A model generated the notes under the pieces. The model saw only the letters and a list, made by a program, of their open reading frames with translations, was not told the origin of the DNA and ran no database searches. Below are positions 17,701 through 25,586 of a stretch of 64,000 nucleotides of DNA, piece after piece. The stretch is from an uncultured Treponema sp. (GTDB taxonomy: Bacteria > Spirochaetota > Spirochaetia > Treponematales > Treponemataceae): assembly GCA_946411505.1 (NCBI GenBank), contig CAMKEG010000003.1, positions 186,001 to 250,000 of the forward strand, in the 5' to 3' direction. The position numbers and the translations under genes were made by a program. How positions within the stretch are numbered: the stretch's first letter is position 1; every line of letters starts with the position of its first letter.

Positions 17701-17796
17701 CGGCAAGAATAAATGAACGCAAAGCCGAAAACGGTGGATTGCCGCATAAGCCGCAACATTCGCGCTCGCTGATGGGCTCGCGCGAATAGCGGTATT
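17698..17796 (+). repeat. Family A folded element, copy 2
   Basis: It starts with the TAG stop of the M16 partner gene (TAGCGGCAAG). The head GCGGCAA pairs with TTGCCGC. The second domain is CCGC-aaca-TTCGCGC (17751-17765) paired with GCGCGAA-ta-GCGG (17780-17792). Confidence 0.8.
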
Positions 17797-17832
17797 GTAA
17801 GAACGCGCAAACAAAAAAAATTGCGCGCCCAC

Positions 17833-17861
17833 TTGACGCTTCCACAGATTTTTGCTAATAT
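17833..17861 (+). promoter_or_regulatory. tRNA-Leu promoter
   Basis: TTGACG (17833-17838), a 17-base spacer and TAATAT (17856-17861), eleven bases before the mature tRNA 5' end. Confidence 0.7.
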
Positions 17862-17872
17862 AATCAAACCAT

Positions 17873-17955
17873 GCCGGAGTGATGGAATGGTAGACATGAC
17901 AGACTCAAAATCTGTTGCGGGCGACTGCGTAAGAGTTCAAGTCTCTTCTCCGGTA
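17873..17955 (+). tRNA. tRNA-Leu (anticodon CAA)
   Basis: Acceptor GCCGGAG pairs with CTCCGGT (one G-T). The anticodon arm is ACAGA-ctCAAaa-TCTGT, reading UUG. A long variable arm (type II) and a T arm AAGAG-TTCAAGT-CTCTT are present. After the discriminator A the genome reads TCA, so the 3' CCA is not encoded and must be added by the CCA-adding enzyme. Confidence 0.93.
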
Positions 17956-17960
17956 TCACA

Positions 17961-17993
17961 AATCCCTTGCCAAAGCGGCGAGGGATTTTTTTT
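17961..17993 (+). terminator. Intrinsic terminator after tRNA-Leu
   Basis: AATCCCT (17961-17967) pairs with AGGGATT (17981-17987), followed by a run of eight T. Confidence 0.8.
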
Positions 17994-18025
17994 GCCATCC
18001 GCCTTTCGCCGCCCCCGTTTTAGTC

Positions 18026-18054
18026 TTGAAAGCCTTTTGTAAAAGCGCTAGAAT
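18026..18054 (+). promoter_or_regulatory. pyrG promoter, leaderless geometry
   Basis: TTGAAA (18026-18031), a 17-base spacer and TAGAAT (18049-18054). The pyrG ATG begins eight bases later and there is no Shine-Dalgarno. Confidence 0.7.
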
Positions 18055-18062
18055 ATATCGTT

Positions 18063-19661
18063 ATGAGTAAATACATTCTGGTAACTAGCGGAGTTTGTTC
18101 AAGCCTTGGAAAGGGAGTCGCGTCTTCCACAATCGGAAGTCTTTTGGAGTGCCACGGCCTAAAAGTGGCGATGATAAAATGCGACCCTTACGTAAACGTT
18201 GACGCGGGAAACATCAGCCCCTACCAGCACGGCGAAGTTTACGTGACCGAGGACGGCGCCGAAACCGACTTGGACCTTGGAAATTTTTCCCGCTTTACCA
18301 GCGTGAACCTTACCAGCGACAACTGCGTCACAATGGGAAAGGTCTACGACCAAGTCATAAAGAACGAGCGCGCGGGCCGCTACAACGGACGCACCGTGCA
18401 AGTTGTTCCCCACATAACGGACGAAATCAAGCGCCGTATTTTAAATGTCGGAGCGCAAAGCGGAGCCGACGTTGTCATAGTTGAGATCGGCGGAACGGTA
18501 GGCGACATCGAATCGATTCCTTACCTGGAAACCGCCCGCCAGCTTGTCCACGAGCTTGGAAAGGGAAACTCAATCGCGATTCACTTGGCGCTTGTTCCGG
18601 TAATCACAGGCGGCGAGCTTAAGTCAAAGCCGGTCCAGCATTCGGTAAAGCAATTGCAGGAAGCCGGAATCCAGCCCGACATCCTTTTGTGCCGTTGCGA
18701 AGTTCCGATTGACAAGTCGCTAAAGAAAAAGCTCGCGCTCTTTTGCAATGTTTCAGAAAGCGCGGTCTTCACGAGCGCCGACGTTGAAAAATCAATTTAC
18801 GAGCTTCCGGTCCTCTTCCACAAGCAGGGCCTTGACGCGGAAATCCTTAAAAAGCTTAAGTTCACGGACTTAAAGTGCAACATAAAGCCTTGGACGCAGT
18901 TCCTCGCAAAGCTGGCCTCGCCCGAGAAAAAAGTGACAATCGGCCTTATCGGAAAGCGCGACTACCTTGACGACTGCATCAAGAGCGTAAAGGAATCCCT
19001 CTTCCACGCCGCGGTCACTTCTTGCAACGCCGAGCTTGAAATAAAGAAAATCGACGCGGAAGGCCTTGAGCGAAGCCGCGACGCAAAGACCGCCCTTAGC
19101 GGAGTTGACGGAATCGTGATTCCCGGCAACATGGGAAACCGAGGCTTTTTGGGCTTGCTGTACGCCGTAAAGTACGCGCGCGAAAACAAGCTTCCTTATC
19201 TTGGAATCGACTTGGGAATGCAGCTCATGGCCATCGAGGCGGGCAGGAACCTAGCCAAGTGGGAGGACGCGGACTCCACCGAGTTCATCCAAAACACGAC
19301 GCACCCAATCGTAAGCCTTCCCGAAGAGCAGGCCGGCCTTAGCGCGTCGGGCCTAATGAAGCTTGGCGCCAGCGAAGTCAAAATCGTGAAGGGCTCAAAG
19401 CTCAATTCCATCTATAAAAAAACGGCCGTCCTTGAGCGCCACCGCAACAAGCACTCGGTTGACCGCCGCTACATGGAGACTTTGCAAGACCTTGGACTTG
19501 CGGTCACGGCCACAAGCGCCGCCGACGGCCAAATCGAAGCCTTTGAGTGGAGCGAGCATCCTTGGGGAATCGGCGTCCAGTACCATCCGGAATTCGTGTC
19601 GCGCCCGGTAAAGCCGCATCCGCTTTTCACCGCGTTCATTCAAGCCGCCTTGGAGAAATAG
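18063..19661 (+). CDS. pyrG: CTP synthase with an altered glutaminase nucleophile
   Basis: This 532-residue protein is full length. The synthase half is well conserved (LGKGVASST, DPYVNVDAG, HGEVYVTEDGAETDLDLG, EIGGTVGDIES), so UTP amination to CTP with ATP is expected. The glutamine amidotransferase half keeps His and Glu of the triad (GVQYHPEF), but where other CTP synthases have LGICLGMQ this one reads LGIDLGMQ, with Asp383 in place of the nucleophilic Cys. The oxyanion segment is PGNMGNRG rather than PGGFG. Glutamine hydrolysis should therefore be lost and ammonia used directly, unless compensated. lptC follows after three bases. Confidence 0.95.
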   Translation: MSKYILVTSGVCSSLGKGVASSTIGSLLECHGLKVAMIKCDPYVNVDAGNISPYQHGEVYVTEDGAETDLDLGNFSRFTSVNLTSDNCVTMGKVYDQVIKNERAGRYNGRTVQVVPHITDEIKRRILNVGAQSGADVVIVEIGGTVGDIESIPYLETARQLVHELGKGNSIAIHLALVPVITGGELKSKPVQHSVKQLQEAGIQPDILLCRCEVPIDKSLKKKLALFCNVSESAVFTSADVEKSIYELPVLFHKQGLDAEILKKLKFTDLKCNIKPWTQFLAKLASPEKKVTIGLIGKRDYLDDCIKSVKESLFHAAVTSCNAELEIKKIDAEGLERSRDAKTALSGVDGIVIPGNMGNRGFLGLLYAVKYARENKLPYLGIDLGMQLMAIEAGRNLAKWEDADSTEFIQNTTHPIVSLPEEQAGLSASGLMKLGASEVKIVKGSKLNSIYKKTAVLERHRNKHSVDRRYMETLQDLGLAVTATSAADGQIEAFEWSEHPWGIGVQYHPEFVSRPVKPHPLFTAFIQAALEK

Positions 19662-19664
19662 CGG

Positions 19665-20234
19665 ATGAAAGCCTTCCGAATTTTTGCAGCCGTCTTTCTC
19701 TGCGCCGCCTGCGCCTCTTGCAGCGTAAACTACGACAATGTTTACGAGACCGAGGGCACCGTTCCTGAGCTGATGCTTGACGACGCGGTTTTCAAGCGGG
19801 TCAAGGACAGCAAGGTAAGTTCGGAAATTCAAAGCAAGCGCTTGGAGGAATTCAAGGACAGCGGAAGGGTCTTGGCCCGCGACATTCACTTTGAGACAAA
19901 AAACGACGACGGAAAAGTCAACTCCTTCGGCTCGGCGGGCATAATGAAAGCCGACACAAAAAATGAAGTCTACGAATTTTTTGAAGGAATCCATATAGAA
20001 GCCCCGGAGCGCGGCGTCAAGATTGACGGAGAAAGCCTCCGCTGGAACGGAAAGACGGAGCAGCTGGTTGGCGAAAAGAACAAGGTCTTGACAATCCAAA
20101 AAGACGGAATCACCTTGCGGGGCATGGGCTTTTCCGCCAGCGCCGTGAGCGAATCATTCAATTTCGCCTCAAGCGTTTCCGGCGAATATGTCGACAAAGA
20201 GGAAGATGAAAAGAATGAAGCCGCCGATGACTAA
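19665..20234 (+). CDS. lptC: LptC-like lipoprotein
   Basis: This 189-residue protein has a lipoprotein signal with lipobox CASC. The body is beta-rich, with the pattern of the LptC/OstA jelly roll (ARDIHFETKN, NEVYEFFEGIHIEAPE, VKIDGESLRWNGKTEQLVG). In Gram-negatives LptC hands lipopolysaccharide from the LptBFG transporter to LptA. Here the anchor is a lipid rather than a membrane helix. The next two genes look like lptA and lptB, which supports the call. The highly acidic tail overlaps the start of the next gene. Confidence 0.72.
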   Translation: MKAFRIFAAVFLCAACASCSVNYDNVYETEGTVPELMLDDAVFKRVKDSKVSSEIQSKRLEEFKDSGRVLARDIHFETKNDDGKVNSFGSAGIMKADTKNEVYEFFEGIHIEAPERGVKIDGESLRWNGKTEQLVGEKNKVLTIQKDGITLRGMGFSASAVSESFNFASSVSGEYVDKEEDEKNEAADD

Positions 20235-20922
20235 AGCGGCTTTTGTTTCCGCCCTTCTTTTTTTTCTGGCCGCGTTTTCCTTTGCAGAAGAAATTACCTT
20301 TAGCGCCGACTCCATGAGCGGAAGGGCGGGCTCCAAAGAGGACTCCACCAAGCTGTCCGGAAACGCCCGCGTAGTCACGGAGACGATTGAAATAACCGCG
20401 GATTCGATAGAGCTTAGCGGAAAGGAATTTAGGTATGTCGGCGCTTCGGGCAACATAAAGGGCTCGTACAAAGAGTCCAACTTGGAATTTGAATGTTCCG
20501 AGCTGCAATATGACCGCGAATCCAAAGTGGTAAACCTTTCCGGCGACGTCAAGCTGGTGGACAAGGACAACGAAGTCACCGCCGGCGCGCAAATGATAGA
20601 GTACAATTCCAACACGGACATAGCCGTTTTGCAAATAGAGGTGAACCTTAAGCAAAAGAAAAACGTCTGCACTTCGGCCTACGCGGTCTACCGCAAAAAA
20701 GAGCAAATGCTTGAGCTTAACGGCAGCGCCAAGGTCGTGCAGGATGACGACTCCTTTGCCGCCCAGTCCATAACATTCAACATGGACACGGAAGAAATCA
20801 CGATGGACGGAAACGTCCGAGGCTCCGTGACCGACGACGGCAAAAAAAGCGAAGGTTCCGAAAAAAGCGAAGGCCCGGCCGAAAGCCAAGACGATTCAAA
20901 AGGCGGTGAAAAGAATGAGTGA
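20206..20922 (+). CDS. lptA: LptA/OstA-like exported protein
   Basis: The ATG at 20206 follows AGAGG and gives a good signal peptide (cleavage near SFAEE); an upstream ATG at 20188 is possible but buried further in lptC. The 238-residue product is an OstA/LptA beta-jellyroll, with repeated patterns such as SMSGRAGSKEDSTKLSGNARV and GDVKLVDKDNEVTAGAQM split across short strands. LptA bridges the periplasm in lipopolysaccharide transport. The C-terminal 30 residues are Ser/Glu/Lys-rich. It overlaps lptC and lptB. Confidence 0.75.
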   Translation: MKRMKPPMTKAAFVSALLFFLAAFSFAEEITFSADSMSGRAGSKEDSTKLSGNARVVTETIEITADSIELSGKEFRYVGASGNIKGSYKESNLEFECSELQYDRESKVVNLSGDVKLVDKDNEVTAGAQMIEYNSNTDIAVLQIEVNLKQKKNVCTSAYAVYRKKEQMLELNGSAKVVQDDDSFAAQSITFNMDTEEITMDGNVRGSVTDDGKKSEGSEKSEGPAESQDDSKGGEKNE

Positions 20923-21799
20923 CCAGACAAACGAAGCTGAGCGGGAAAATGCGGAAGCCCGGAACGGCCAAGAGCCTCAAGCCGTCGAAAGCCCCTTTTT
21001 GAACGAAGAAGCGCCGGAAATCTTGCTTGAGGCGGGGGCCAAGTCCATGGACCAAAAATCGGACCAGCGCGTGGGGCACACTTTGCGCGTTTCCAGCCTG
21101 TACAAATCATTCGGAAAAAAGCGGGTTGTAAAGGGCGTTGACTTTTTTGTCAAAACCGGCGAAGTTTTGGGGCTTTTGGGACCCAACGGAGCGGGAAAAA
21201 CAACTTCTTTCTATATGATTGTAGGATTTTACAAGCCCACAAGCGGCGAAATCTTCCTTGACGACAAATGCATCACGCCCTTGGCCATGTACAAGCGCGC
21301 GCAAATGGGAATTTCCTACTTGCCCCAGGAGGCGTCGGTCTTTAGGAAGCTTACGGTGGAGGACAACATTTGGGCTATTTTGGAAAACCGCCGCGACTTG
21401 ACCCATAGGCAAAAAAAGGCCCTTTTGGAGGAGCTGATTGAGGAATTTTCAATCACCAGAATCCGCCGCCAGTACGCCTACACCCTTAGCGGTGGCGAGA
21501 GGCGCCGCACAGAAATAGCGCGGTCGCTGGCCATAGACCCAAAATTCTTGTTGCTTGACGAGCCTTTCGCCGGAATCGACCCGATCGCGGTCAGCGACCT
21601 TAAGAAGATGATTCAAATCCTAAAAAAACGCGGCATAGGCATCCTTATCACCGACCACAACGTCCGCGACACGCTTGAGATAACCGACCGCGCCATCATC
21701 ATCAACAACGGCGAAATCATCGCCCAAGGCCCCCGCGACGACATCCTTAAAAACGAAAAAGCCAGGCAATTCTACCTTGGATCTGATTTTTCTATGTAA
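20915..21799 (+). CDS. lptB: LptB-type ABC transporter ATPase
   Basis: I place the start at ATG 20915, after AGGCGG; an in-frame GTG at 20906 is possible. The 294 residues include an acidic N-terminal extension of about 50 residues not usual for LptB, then a complete ATPase: Walker A GPNGAGKTT, Q-loop YLPQEASVF, signature LSGGERRR, Walker B LLLDEPFAGID and H-loop ITDHNV. QEASVFRKL and VRDTLEITDRA are typical of LptB. The membrane partners LptF and LptG are not in the window. The operon is pyrG-lptC-lptA-lptB. Confidence 0.9.
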   Translation: MSDQTNEAERENAEARNGQEPQAVESPFLNEEAPEILLEAGAKSMDQKSDQRVGHTLRVSSLYKSFGKKRVVKGVDFFVKTGEVLGLLGPNGAGKTTSFYMIVGFYKPTSGEIFLDDKCITPLAMYKRAQMGISYLPQEASVFRKLTVEDNIWAILENRRDLTHRQKKALLEELIEEFSITRIRRQYAYTLSGGERRRTEIARSLAIDPKFLLLDEPFAGIDPIAVSDLKKMIQILKKRGIGILITDHNVRDTLEITDRAIIINNGEIIAQGPRDDILKNEKARQFYLGSDFSM

Positions 21800-21822
21800 T
21801 CCGCTCGTAATATAATAAAAGT

Positions 21823-21849
21823 AAAACGCTCCCAGTCGGCGGGCGTTTT
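21823..21849 (+). terminator. Probable terminator after lptB
   Basis: AAAACGC (21823-21829) pairs with GCGTTTT (21843-21849), with T-rich sequence following. Confidence 0.55.
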
Positions 21850-21882
21850 AGTTAATTTTTTTCAGTTTATTGAAAAAATCAT

Positions 21883-21911
21883 TTGACAAAATTCATCTTG
21901 TCTGTTATCAT
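21883..21911 (+). promoter_or_regulatory. rny promoter
   Basis: TTGACA (21883-21888), a 17-base spacer and TATCAT (21906-21911). AGGAG precedes the ATG at 21949. Confidence 0.6.
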
Positions 21912-21948
21912 AGGATAGAATTACTGTAAGCAGAATCAGGAGAACTAA

Positions 21949-23481
21949 ATGGCTAATCTAATGTTGTTTATCGTTCTCCCGCTTGCTGGAGTGGTTCTTG
22001 GATGGACAATTCGCTGGCTGTATGCCAGATTTCAATTATCTGCGTCAGAACAAAAAGCTGAACGTTTAAGACAGGATGCAATTAGAGAAGCTGAAGCTCA
22101 GAAAAAAGAAATTTTGCTCAACGCAAAAGATGAACTCATTCGGGAACGAAACCAGCAGGAGCGGGAGAACCGCGAGCGCCGCGCGGAAGTGCAGCGCTAT
22201 GAGGCGCGCGTAAGCCACAAAGAGGAGTTGCTTGACCAGCGCGCCGCCCAATACGACAAGCAGGACAAGGAATTTGTCGAAAAGCTTGCCGCCCTTGAAA
22301 AGCGCGAGGGCGTTGTCCAGGCGCAAGAGGAAGAGTACAGGCGCGAGTTGGAGCGCATTTCCGGCCTCACCGTGCAGGAAGCCAAAGACCTTATCATAAG
22401 GAATTTGGAGAACGACGCCCGCCACGACGCGCAGGCTTTGCTCAACAAGGTTGAGCAGGAAGCCCAGCTCAACGCCGAAAAGAAGGCGCGCGACATTCTT
22501 GTCACCACAATTCAAAGAATCGCCACGGAAACCACCGGCGACATAACCGTCTCCACAGTTTCCTTGCCGTCCGACGAGATGAAGGGCCGCATCATCGGCC
22601 GCGAAGGACGCAACATCCGCGCTTTGGAAACTTTGACAGGCGTTGACATCATAATCGACGACACGCCGGAAGCGGTCGTAATCTCATGCTTTGACCCCGT
22701 CCGCAAGGAAATCGCCAAGCAGTCTTTGGAACGCCTTATTTCCGACGGCCGAATCCATCCGGCCCGCATCGAGGAAATCGTTCAAAAGGTCACGCGCGAG
22801 GTTCAGAACAAAATCTACGAAGAGGGCGAAAAGGCCTTGTTCGACTTGGGCATCCACAACATGCCGATGGAAGGGGCCAGGGCCTTGGGCCGCCTTTACT
22901 TCCGAACAAGCTACGGCCAGAATGTTTTGGTCCACTCAAAGGAAGTCGCCGAAATCGCGGGCCTCTTGGCCGCCGAGTTGGGCGCCGACCGCGAGCTTGC
23001 CAAGCGCGCGGCGATTTTGCACGACATCGGCAAGGGCGCGGAAACTGACAGCGACCAGAACCACGCCGAGGTCGGCGCGGAAATCGCTCGCAAGATGGGC
23101 GAAGTTCCGCAAGTGGTCAACGCCATCGGAGCGCACCACAACGACATCGAGCCTTCAAGCCTTGAGGCCGTCATCGTTCAGATTGCCGACGCAATCAGCG
23201 CCGCCAGGCCCGGAGCGCGCCGCGAGACTGTTGACAATTACGTCAACCGCCTTGAAAACCTTGAAAAGATTGCCGAGGGCTTTACCGGCGTTGAAAAGGC
23301 CTACGCCATTCAAGCCGGCCGCGAGCTTCGCATTCTTGTCAACAACGAAAAAATCGCCGACGGCGAGGTTAAGGAATTGGCGCGAAAAATCGCCAAGCAA
23401 ATCGAAAGCGACTTGCGCTATCCTGGCCGCATAAAGCTGACGATGCTCCGCGAAACCAGAATCGTGGAGTACGCGAGATAG
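21949..23481 (+). CDS. rny: Ribonuclease Y
   Basis: This 510-residue membrane-anchored endoribonuclease starts mRNA decay. It has an N-terminal membrane helix (residues 3-22), a long charged coiled coil (about 35-195, rich in Glu, Lys, Arg and Gln), a KH domain (KGRIIGREGRNIRALE) and an HD domain with the metal motif HDIGKG and a later GAHHND. Length and order match the family. The first 60 codons use more AT-rich codons than the rest of the gene. Several hairpins and a strong terminator follow. Confidence 0.97.
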   Translation: MANLMLFIVLPLAGVVLGWTIRWLYARFQLSASEQKAERLRQDAIREAEAQKKEILLNAKDELIRERNQQERENRERRAEVQRYEARVSHKEELLDQRAAQYDKQDKEFVEKLAALEKREGVVQAQEEEYRRELERISGLTVQEAKDLIIRNLENDARHDAQALLNKVEQEAQLNAEKKARDILVTTIQRIATETTGDITVSTVSLPSDEMKGRIIGREGRNIRALETLTGVDIIIDDTPEAVVISCFDPVRKEIAKQSLERLISDGRIHPARIEEIVQKVTREVQNKIYEEGEKALFDLGIHNMPMEGARALGRLYFRTSYGQNVLVHSKEVAEIAGLLAAELGADRELAKRAAILHDIGKGAETDSDQNHAEVGAEIARKMGEVPQVVNAIGAHHNDIEPSSLEAVIVQIADAISAARPGARRETVDNYVNRLENLEKIAEGFTGVEKAYAIQAGRELRILVNNEKIADGEVKELARKIAKQIESDLRYPGRIKLTMLRETRIVEYAR

Positions 23482-23493
23482 GCCTGTCGCGTT

Positions 23494-23624
23494 TTGCATA
23501 GGAAATTATTCACTGGCCCGCTCGCGCGGGCTGGCAATATGCAAGATAGGACTGGTCAAGGCGCGCTTCGCTTAAAGCCTTGACTCAGTCCTTTTGCGGC
23601 GCGAACAAAATTTTCGCGCCGCAA
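23494..23624 (+). repeat. Array of hairpins downstream of rny
   Basis: Three hairpins stand in a row. The first is TTGCATA/TATGCAA (23494-23544) enclosing GCCCGC-tcgc-GCGGGC (23516-23531). The second is AGGACTGgTCAAGGC (23548-23562) pairing with GCCTTGAcTCAGTCCT (23577-23592). The third is TTGCGGCGCGA (23594-23604) pairing perfectly with TCGCGCCGCAA (23614-23624). A terminator follows directly. The array may be a structured 3' UTR or a small RNA. Confidence 0.6.
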
Positions 23625-23651
23625 TAGTTTTCTCGTTTTAAGCAAAAAAAG

Positions 23652-23675
23652 ACCGCCCAATCGGGCGGTTTTTTT
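23652..23675 (+). terminator. Strong intrinsic terminator of rny
   Basis: ACCGCCC (23652-23658) pairs with GGGCGGT (23663-23669), loop AATC, followed by seven T. Confidence 0.9.
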
Positions 23676-23719
23676 CGTTTTAAAGCGCTTTATTTTAGAC
23701 TGGCCAATTTAAGGTAAAG

Positions 23720-23873
23720 AAAAAAGCGGCGCGAAGGCGCGGGCGGCATTGCGAAAACTCTCTGTCTGCGTCTGCCGCGCTAGCGGCAGCGTTAATAGTT
23801 TCAAGACGCAGACAGCGAGTAGCGACGATATCAAGCGGTTTCGCGATGCCGCCTGCAACTGGAAGCCGCGTTT
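23720..23873 (-). repeat. Family B folded element, copy 2
   Basis: Read on the minus strand it matches copy 1: GCTTCCAGT, CCGCTTGATA, then CTGTCTGCGTC pairing with GACGCAGACAG (23815-23805 and 23772-23762), an unpaired TTGAAACTATTA and an inner hairpin TGCCGC-tagc-GCGGCA. An outer 15-base stem GGCGGCATTGCGAAA (23742-23756) pairs with 23839-23853 with one wobble. The rest of the stretch 23676-23885 holds nothing else I can name. Confidence 0.75.
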
Positions 23874-23885
23874 TTTTTGTTTTGC

Positions 23886-24482
23886 CTAGCGGAAGGCCAG
23901 TCTAAAATAAAGCGCCAGCGTGTTGTCGTAATTGTCCCAGCCGGTCGGCATGAAAAGGTAGCAGGCGCCGATGGCCGGAACCATTCCGCCTCCCTTCTTA
24001 AAGTCGTATTCCGCCGAAAGCCTAAAGCCGTTGCCCCATTTTGACGCCCTTGCGTTTTTGTAGTTTCCGTAATTGTAGTCAAGGACGTCCCAGTCGCGGC
24101 GGAAGCCCAAGGCGTACGAGAGCGAAAACGAAAGGTTGGCTATTCCGGGATAAAATTGGACTCCGCCAAAAAAAGTCGGCGCGACGTGGTTTGAGTAGGA
24201 GCCGCCGTTCCAAGCGCAGTCGCCCATAAATTGAACGCCGGAAAGAATGTAAAGCTCCTCTGTCAGCTTGAATGTCATTCCCGCGTCCGTGTAAAGTATG
24301 AGCCTGGCGTAGCCGCGGTCCATCATTTTGTTCATGTTTGAGTTGAGGTCGGAATCTCCGTAAAAAGTGTATCCGCTTCCAAGCGCAAATTGAAATCCAA
24401 AGAATTTTCGTTCGCTTTCCGCAAAGCTAAAAAGAGGGCAAAGAGCAAAAATGGCCGCAAAAACAAAAAGATACTTCTTCAT
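23886..24482 (-). CDS. Small outer-membrane-like exported protein
   Basis: This 198-residue protein has a clear signal peptide (about 1-21, ending SFAES). The mature part alternates polar and aromatic residues, with glycines and many Tyr, Phe and Trp, and ends on a strand LALYFRLAFR with a terminal aromatic, as in small beta-barrels. I do not recognise a named family. It is expressed alone, divergent from mrp. An OmpW- or Treponema beta-barrel-like role is an inference from composition. Confidence 0.7.
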   Translation of the reverse strand: MKKYLFVFAAIFALCPLFSFAESERKFFGFQFALGSGYTFYGDSDLNSNMNKMMDRGYARLILYTDAGMTFKLTEELYILSGVQFMGDCAWNGGSYSNHVAPTFFGGVQFYPGIANLSFSLSYALGFRRDWDVLDYNYGNYKNARASKWGNGFRLSAEYDFKKGGGMVPAIGACYLFMPTGWDNYDNTLALYFRLAFR

Positions 24483-24559
24483 AAATTATTTATCGGAAAA
24501 TTTACTGGACTTTTCACAAGAATTTGATTATCTTTAAAGTAATATATAGGAGAACTAAT

Positions 24560-25396
24560 ATGGCGGAAAATTGCGGACACGATTGCGGACACTGTTCCGA
24601 TGGCTCTTGCGCGGAACGAAGCGCTCCCCAAAAATTGGAAGCGAATAAAGAAAGCAAAATAAAGAAGGTCATCGCGATTGTAAGCGGAAAAGGCGGCGTA
24701 GGAAAGTCGCTTGTGACAAGCCTTTTGGCTTGCAAAATGCAAAAAATGGGCTACAAGTCGGCCATTTTGGACGCGGACATCACAGGCCCTTCGATTCCTG
24801 AAAGCTTTGGCGAAAGCGACAAGCGCGCTGACGTGGTTGACGGAAAGGACATGCTTGAGCCCGTCGTCACTTCAAGCGGAATCAAGCTCATGTCGATGAA
24901 CTTTTTGCTTCAAAACGAAAACGATCCTGTCGTATGGAGAGGCCCCGTCATTTCCGGCGCGGTAAAGCAGTTTTGGACCGACGTTGTTTGGAAGGACGTT
25001 GACTTTATGTTTGTCGACATGCCTCCGGGAACTGGCGACGTTCCGCTTACGGTTTTCCAGTCGCTTCCGATTGACGGAATCATCGTAGTGTCTTCGCCCC
25101 AGCAGCTTGTGCGCGTGATTGTGGAAAAGGCCGTTAAGATGGCCAACATGATGAACGTTCCGATTTTGGGCTTGATAGAGAACATGTCTTACGTAAAGTG
25201 CCCAGATTGCTCCAAGGAAATCTACGTCTTTGGAAAGAGCAACATCGAAGGCATAGCCAAGACTTTCAACTTGCCGGTTTTGGCCAGAATCCCCATGCGG
25301 CCCGAAACCAGCGCGCACGTTGATTCAGGCGACATCGAAAACCTTGATGTCCCCGAACTTGACGAGGCCGCGCAAAAAATCAAGGCGCTATTGTAA
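24560..25396 (+). CDS. mrp: Mrp/NBP35-type P-loop ATPase for iron-sulfur cluster carriage
   Basis: I chose the ATG at 24560, behind AGGAG, over an upstream ATG at 24524. The 278-residue product has a Cys-rich N-terminus (CGHDCGHCSDGSC), as in Nbp35-like forms. It also has the deviant Walker A GKGGVGKS, the DADITGPSIPE motif, a Walker B-like FVDMPPGTGD, and a C-terminal CPDC pair that bridges a [4Fe-4S] cluster in the dimer. It is thought to carry clusters to apo-proteins; iron-sulfur clients nearby include PyrK. It stands alone between a small exported protein and family C copy 2. Confidence 0.92.
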   Translation: MAENCGHDCGHCSDGSCAERSAPQKLEANKESKIKKVIAIVSGKGGVGKSLVTSLLACKMQKMGYKSAILDADITGPSIPESFGESDKRADVVDGKDMLEPVVTSSGIKLMSMNFLLQNENDPVVWRGPVISGAVKQFWTDVVWKDVDFMFVDMPPGTGDVPLTVFQSLPIDGIIVVSSPQQLVRVIVEKAVKMANMMNVPILGLIENMSYVKCPDCSKEIYVFGKSNIEGIAKTFNLPVLARIPMRPETSAHVDSGDIENLDVPELDEAAQKIKALL

Positions 25397-25398
25397 CT

Positions 25399-25554
25399 GG
25401 GCAAACGAAAGCATAAGTAAAACAAAACGCTCTCGCGGAAATTCAAACGGCTGCGAACGAGGTACTTTTAGGGCTTAGAGATTAGCTTAACGTGTCCTAA
25501 GTTCGCCCCGTTTGCCTTTCCGCTACGCGTTTTAATTGCTTTCATTCGTTTGCC
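25399..25554. repeat. Family C long inverted-repeat element, copy 2
   Basis: It runs from GGGCAAACGA (25399) to CGTTTGCC (25554). The left arm (GCATAAGTAAAACAAAACGC) and right arm (AGCAATTAAAACGCG on the complement) match the corresponding arms of copy 1. A second internal pairing is AAACGG-ct-GCGAAC with GTTCGC-c-CCGTTT. It fills most of the gap between mrp and dus. Confidence 0.7.
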
Positions 25555-25586
25555 TAGGAAAAATTTATTGAAACGGTAAAAAACAC

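Noticed and set aside
24490..24520. Second Rex operator upstream of mrp (TTTTCACAAG)
   Set aside because: Only one half-site matches and no dyad partner is present at the right spacing.
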